Part shown: in pieces, positions 6,033 through 7,547 of the stretch | Layout of the letters: each line of letters begins with the position of its first letter | Numbering within the stretch: the stretch's first letter is position 1 | DNA from: Bacteroidales bacterium | GTDB lineage: Bacteria; Bacteroidota; Bacteroidia; Bacteroidales; Paludibacteraceae | Direction of reading: 5' to 3' | Length of the DNA: 7,547 nt | Assembly (NCBI GenBank): GCA_900771035.1 | Contig: CAAGML010000157.1 | Span: 1 to 7,547, forward strand | The notes under the pieces: generated by a model | Database searches by the model: none | What the model was told of the DNA's origin: nothing | The model's input: the letters and a program-made list of their open reading frames with translations, nothing else | Program-made: the position numbers and the translations under genes

Positions 6033-6842
6033 ATGAAGGATTTTTTCTATAAGATTTTTCTCAACGACAGGATAATAAACATAGTCATCCTACTGAATAT
6101 CATCACTATAGTCATTGAGGAATATGGTTATTACTCTTCTGTCATCGAGATTGTCGATTATGGCACCATTTTCTTTTTCATCTTCGAGATGATAGCAAAA
6201 CAGAGGAAATGGGGTTTTATGAACTACTGGAAAAACGGTTGGAACAGGCTTGACGGCTCGCTTGTCATCATTTCTTTGCCAAGCATAGGCGCACTTTTCT
6301 TTCCTGAGACATTCAATTCCAACGCATCGTTCATTCTTTGTCTCCGTATTCTCCGCGTGTTCAGGTTTTTCAGGTTGACACATTTTTTTCCCAATTTTAC
6401 TGCCATAGCGAACAATTTCAAGAAGGCGCTCCGCGACTCAAGCGCAGTCATCATCATCGCTTTCATGATTATGATTATGTTCGCCTTGATATGCTGTTCG
6501 CTGTTCAAACAATCGGCACCGCAGTTTTTCGACACCCCGAGCAACGCACTTTACTCGGTGTTCCGTCTGTTCACAATCGAGGGTTGGTACGAGATTCCGG
6601 ACACTGTCGCCGCTGAATACACACCTGCCGTTGCCTCGGTAATCCGTTGTTTTTTCTGCTTCATTCTGATTCTCGGCGGTATAATCTGCATGTCACTCAT
6701 CAACTCCATCTTCGTTGACGCAATGGTGAGCGACAACAATGACGAAATGATTGAGAAAATCAACCGTTTGGAGAAGAAGATTGACACATTGCTCAAAGAG
6801 AGGGATAATGAATCAGGAACACATATTGAGGATATGAAATAG
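6033..6842 (+). CDS. single-domain voltage-gated cation channel (Ion_trans family, bacterial Nav/Cav-like)
   Basis: A 269-residue inner-membrane protein with the six-helix layout of homotetrameric bacterial voltage-gated channels. S1 is about residues 13-29 and S2 about 40-56 with Glu52. S3 follows WNRLDG (70-75). S4 carries four Arg at three-residue spacing, R105, R108, R111 and R114 (RILRVFRFFR). S5 is about 136-158, and S6 about 201-229. The pore loop has FRLFTIEGW (177-185), with E183 in the place of the filter Glu of NaChBac (TLESW). The tail has heptad hydrophobics M239, I243, L246, I250 and L253, a coiled coil like the one that assembles BacNav tetramers. Length is in the family range. 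Ion preference is not certain from sequence: Na+ is the family default, but the Gly after Glu also occurs in Cav filters. Single gene, convergent with rplI. Confidence 0.88.
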   Translation: MKDFFYKIFLNDRIINIVILLNIITIVIEEYGYYSSVIEIVDYGTIFFFIFEMIAKQRKWGFMNYWKNGWNRLDGSLVIISLPSIGALFFPETFNSNASFILCLRILRVFRFFRLTHFFPNFTAIANNFKKALRDSSAVIIIAFMIMIMFALICCSLFKQSAPQFFDTPSNALYSVFRLFTIEGWYEIPDTVAAEYTPAVASVIRCFFCFILILGGIICMSLINSIFVDAMVSDNNDEMIEKINRLEKKIDTLLKERDNESGTHIEDMK

Positions 6843-6869
6843 GTCAATGTATAGACGTTTTGGGACAAG

Positions 6870-6902
6870 AAGAGCCGGTTTCATAAGATGAAGCCGGCTC
6901 TT
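6870..6902. terminator. inverted repeat between converging channel and rplI genes, possible bidirectional terminator
   Basis: AAGAGCCGGTTTCAT (6870-6884) pairs with ATGAAGCCGGCTCTT (6888-6902) around an AAG loop. On the plus strand all 15 positions pair, counting one G-U wobble (6879/6893); on the minus strand that position is an A-C mismatch. Neither side has a long T-tract: CTCTT then CCATTATT on the plus strand, and CTCTTCTT on the minus strand. It is placed 27 bp after the channel stop and 23 bp after the rplI stop, so a terminator serving both is the likely role. Confidence 0.65.
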
Positions 6903-6925
6903 CCATTATTGTGAAGTAAATCAAA

Positions 6926-7372
6926 TCACTCCTCGGTGATGACATGGAGGTTGATATTGGCAGAAACCTCTTTGTGGAGTTTTGCCACTGCGACGTAATC
7001 TCCGACCTCTTTAATCTGGTCTTTGATGACGATGCACTTGCGGTCAACCTCGTGACCAAGTTTAGCGAGTTCCTCAGAGACCTGAAGGCTGTTGACAGAA
7101 CCGAAGATGGTGCCTGTCGAGCTGGTCTTTGTTGCGATGGTAACAGTGATATTGTTAATCTTGGCGGCGAGTTCCTCGGCATTAGCCTTAATCTTAGCGA
7201 GTTTGTGAGCACGCTGTTTGAGGTTCTCAGCCAACACCTTGCGGGCAGCTTCGGTAGCGATGACAGCCTTACCTGTAGGGATAAGGTAGTTACGGCCATA
7301 ACCACGCTTAACGTTTACTATTTCGTCTTTGTAGCCAAGGTTAGCCACATCTTCTTTAAGTATGATTTCCAT
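6926..7372 (-). CDS. rplI: 50S ribosomal protein bL9
   Basis: A 148-residue protein, normal length for bL9. The N-terminal 23S rRNA-binding domain starts MEIILKEDVANLG and carries the family signature around residues 13-40 (VKRGYGRNYLIPTGKA). A long connecting helix follows (about 41-74, Ala/Lys/Glu rich), then the C-terminal domain with GTIFGSVNSLQV (87-98). bL9 sits near the base of the L1 stalk and helps keep reading frame. It lies 16 bp downstream of rpsR, the usual rpsF-rpsR-rplI order, so it is cotranscribed with rpsR. Unlike every other start in the window it is preceded by a strong Shine-Dalgarno sequence. Confidence 0.98.
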   Translation of the reverse strand: MEIILKEDVANLGYKDEIVNVKRGYGRNYLIPTGKAVIATEAARKVLAENLKQRAHKLAKIKANAEELAAKINNITVTIATKTSSTGTIFGSVNSLQVSEELAKLGHEVDRKCIVIKDQIKEVGDYVAVAKLHKEVSANINLHVITEE

Positions 7373-7379
7373 ATATAAG

Positions 7380-7387
7380 CCCTCCTT
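7380..7387 (-). promoter_or_regulatory. strong Shine-Dalgarno sequence of rplI
   Basis: Read on the minus strand this is AAGGAGGG, with 7 bases (CTTATAT) before the rplI ATG, an ideal Shine-Dalgarno match and spacing. None of the other six complete genes in the window has such a sequence, as expected for Bacteroidetes, where the anti-Shine-Dalgarno end of 16S rRNA is reported to be held by ribosomal proteins including bS18. Confidence 0.85.
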
Positions 7388-7388
7388 G

Positions 7389-7547
7389 TTATTTCATTAA
7401 GTCTGTTACGTATGGAAGCAAAGCCAAGTGACGCGCACGCTTAACAGCCTGGGCAACCTTACGCTGATATTTGAGAGAAGTACCAGTGATACGGCGAGGG
7501 AGAAGTTTACCCTGCTCGTTGAGGAATTTCTTGAGGAACTCAGGATC
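7389..7547 (-). CDS. rpsR: 30S ribosomal protein bS18, C-terminal part (5' end outside window)
   Basis: The last 52 codons and stop of bS18 are present; the start lies beyond the right edge. The residues include [20 protein letters not shown] and end [16 protein letters not shown], the typical bS18 C-terminus with its basic rRNA-binding segment. bS18 pairs with bS6 on the platform of the small subunit. The stop codon (7389-7391) is 16 bp before the rplI start, with the rplI ribosome binding site filling the gap. Confidence 0.97.
   Translation of the reverse strand, partial: DPEFLKKFLNEQGKLLPRRITGTSLKYQRKVAQAVKRARHLALLPYVTDLMK

Overview
The window looks like a chromosomal segment from a member of the order Bacteroidales (Bacteroidetes). 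Evidence: -7 boxes of the Bacteroidetes form TAnnTTTG upstream of four genes, starts that lack Shine-Dalgarno sequences (with one exception), and gene families typical of the group (GSCFA-domain protein, exported bleomycin-hydrolase-like C1 peptidase, BspA-type leucine-rich-repeat protein, small Cys-rich lipoprotein). I cannot fix the family or genus from sequence alone.

Layout. Bases 1-262 hold no convincing gene. The first ~135 bases look like a structured intergenic repeat cut by the window edge. hemW (heme chaperone, radical SAM) runs leftward at 263-1357. A 99-bp divergent promoter region separates it from a rightward three-gene unit: a GSCFA-domain SGNH-like protein (1457-2398), an exported C1B cysteine peptidase (2331-3713, overlapping the previous gene by 68 bp) and a BspA-type LRR protein (3735-5000). 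This unit ends in a strong hairpin terminator at 5020-5060. A leftward Cys-rich lipoprotein gene (5229-5873) has its own strong terminator at 5172-5201. The two converging terminators share a 14-bp inverted repeat. A second divergent promoter region (5874-6032) leads rightward to a single-domain voltage-gated cation channel gene (6033-6842). This meets the end of the rpsR-rplI ribosomal-protein operon, which is read leftward (rplI 6926-7372; rpsR 7389 to beyond the window end), across an inverted repeat at 6870-6902.

How the genes relate. The GSCFA, peptidase and LRR genes are probably cotranscribed. The peptidase has a clear signal peptide and the LRR protein a weaker one, so an envelope or surface role is plausible, but no shared pathway can be shown. 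hemW, the lipoprotein, the channel and the ribosomal genes look like separate transcription units.

I found no mobile element, CRISPR array, RNA gene or defence system. The most interesting points are: the single strong Shine-Dalgarno sequence, in front of rplI directly behind rpsR; two back-to-back promoter pairs with nearly identical geometry; the paired terminators with a shared inverted repeat; and the Cys-Cys-rich lipoprotein. None of these amounts to a clearly new system.
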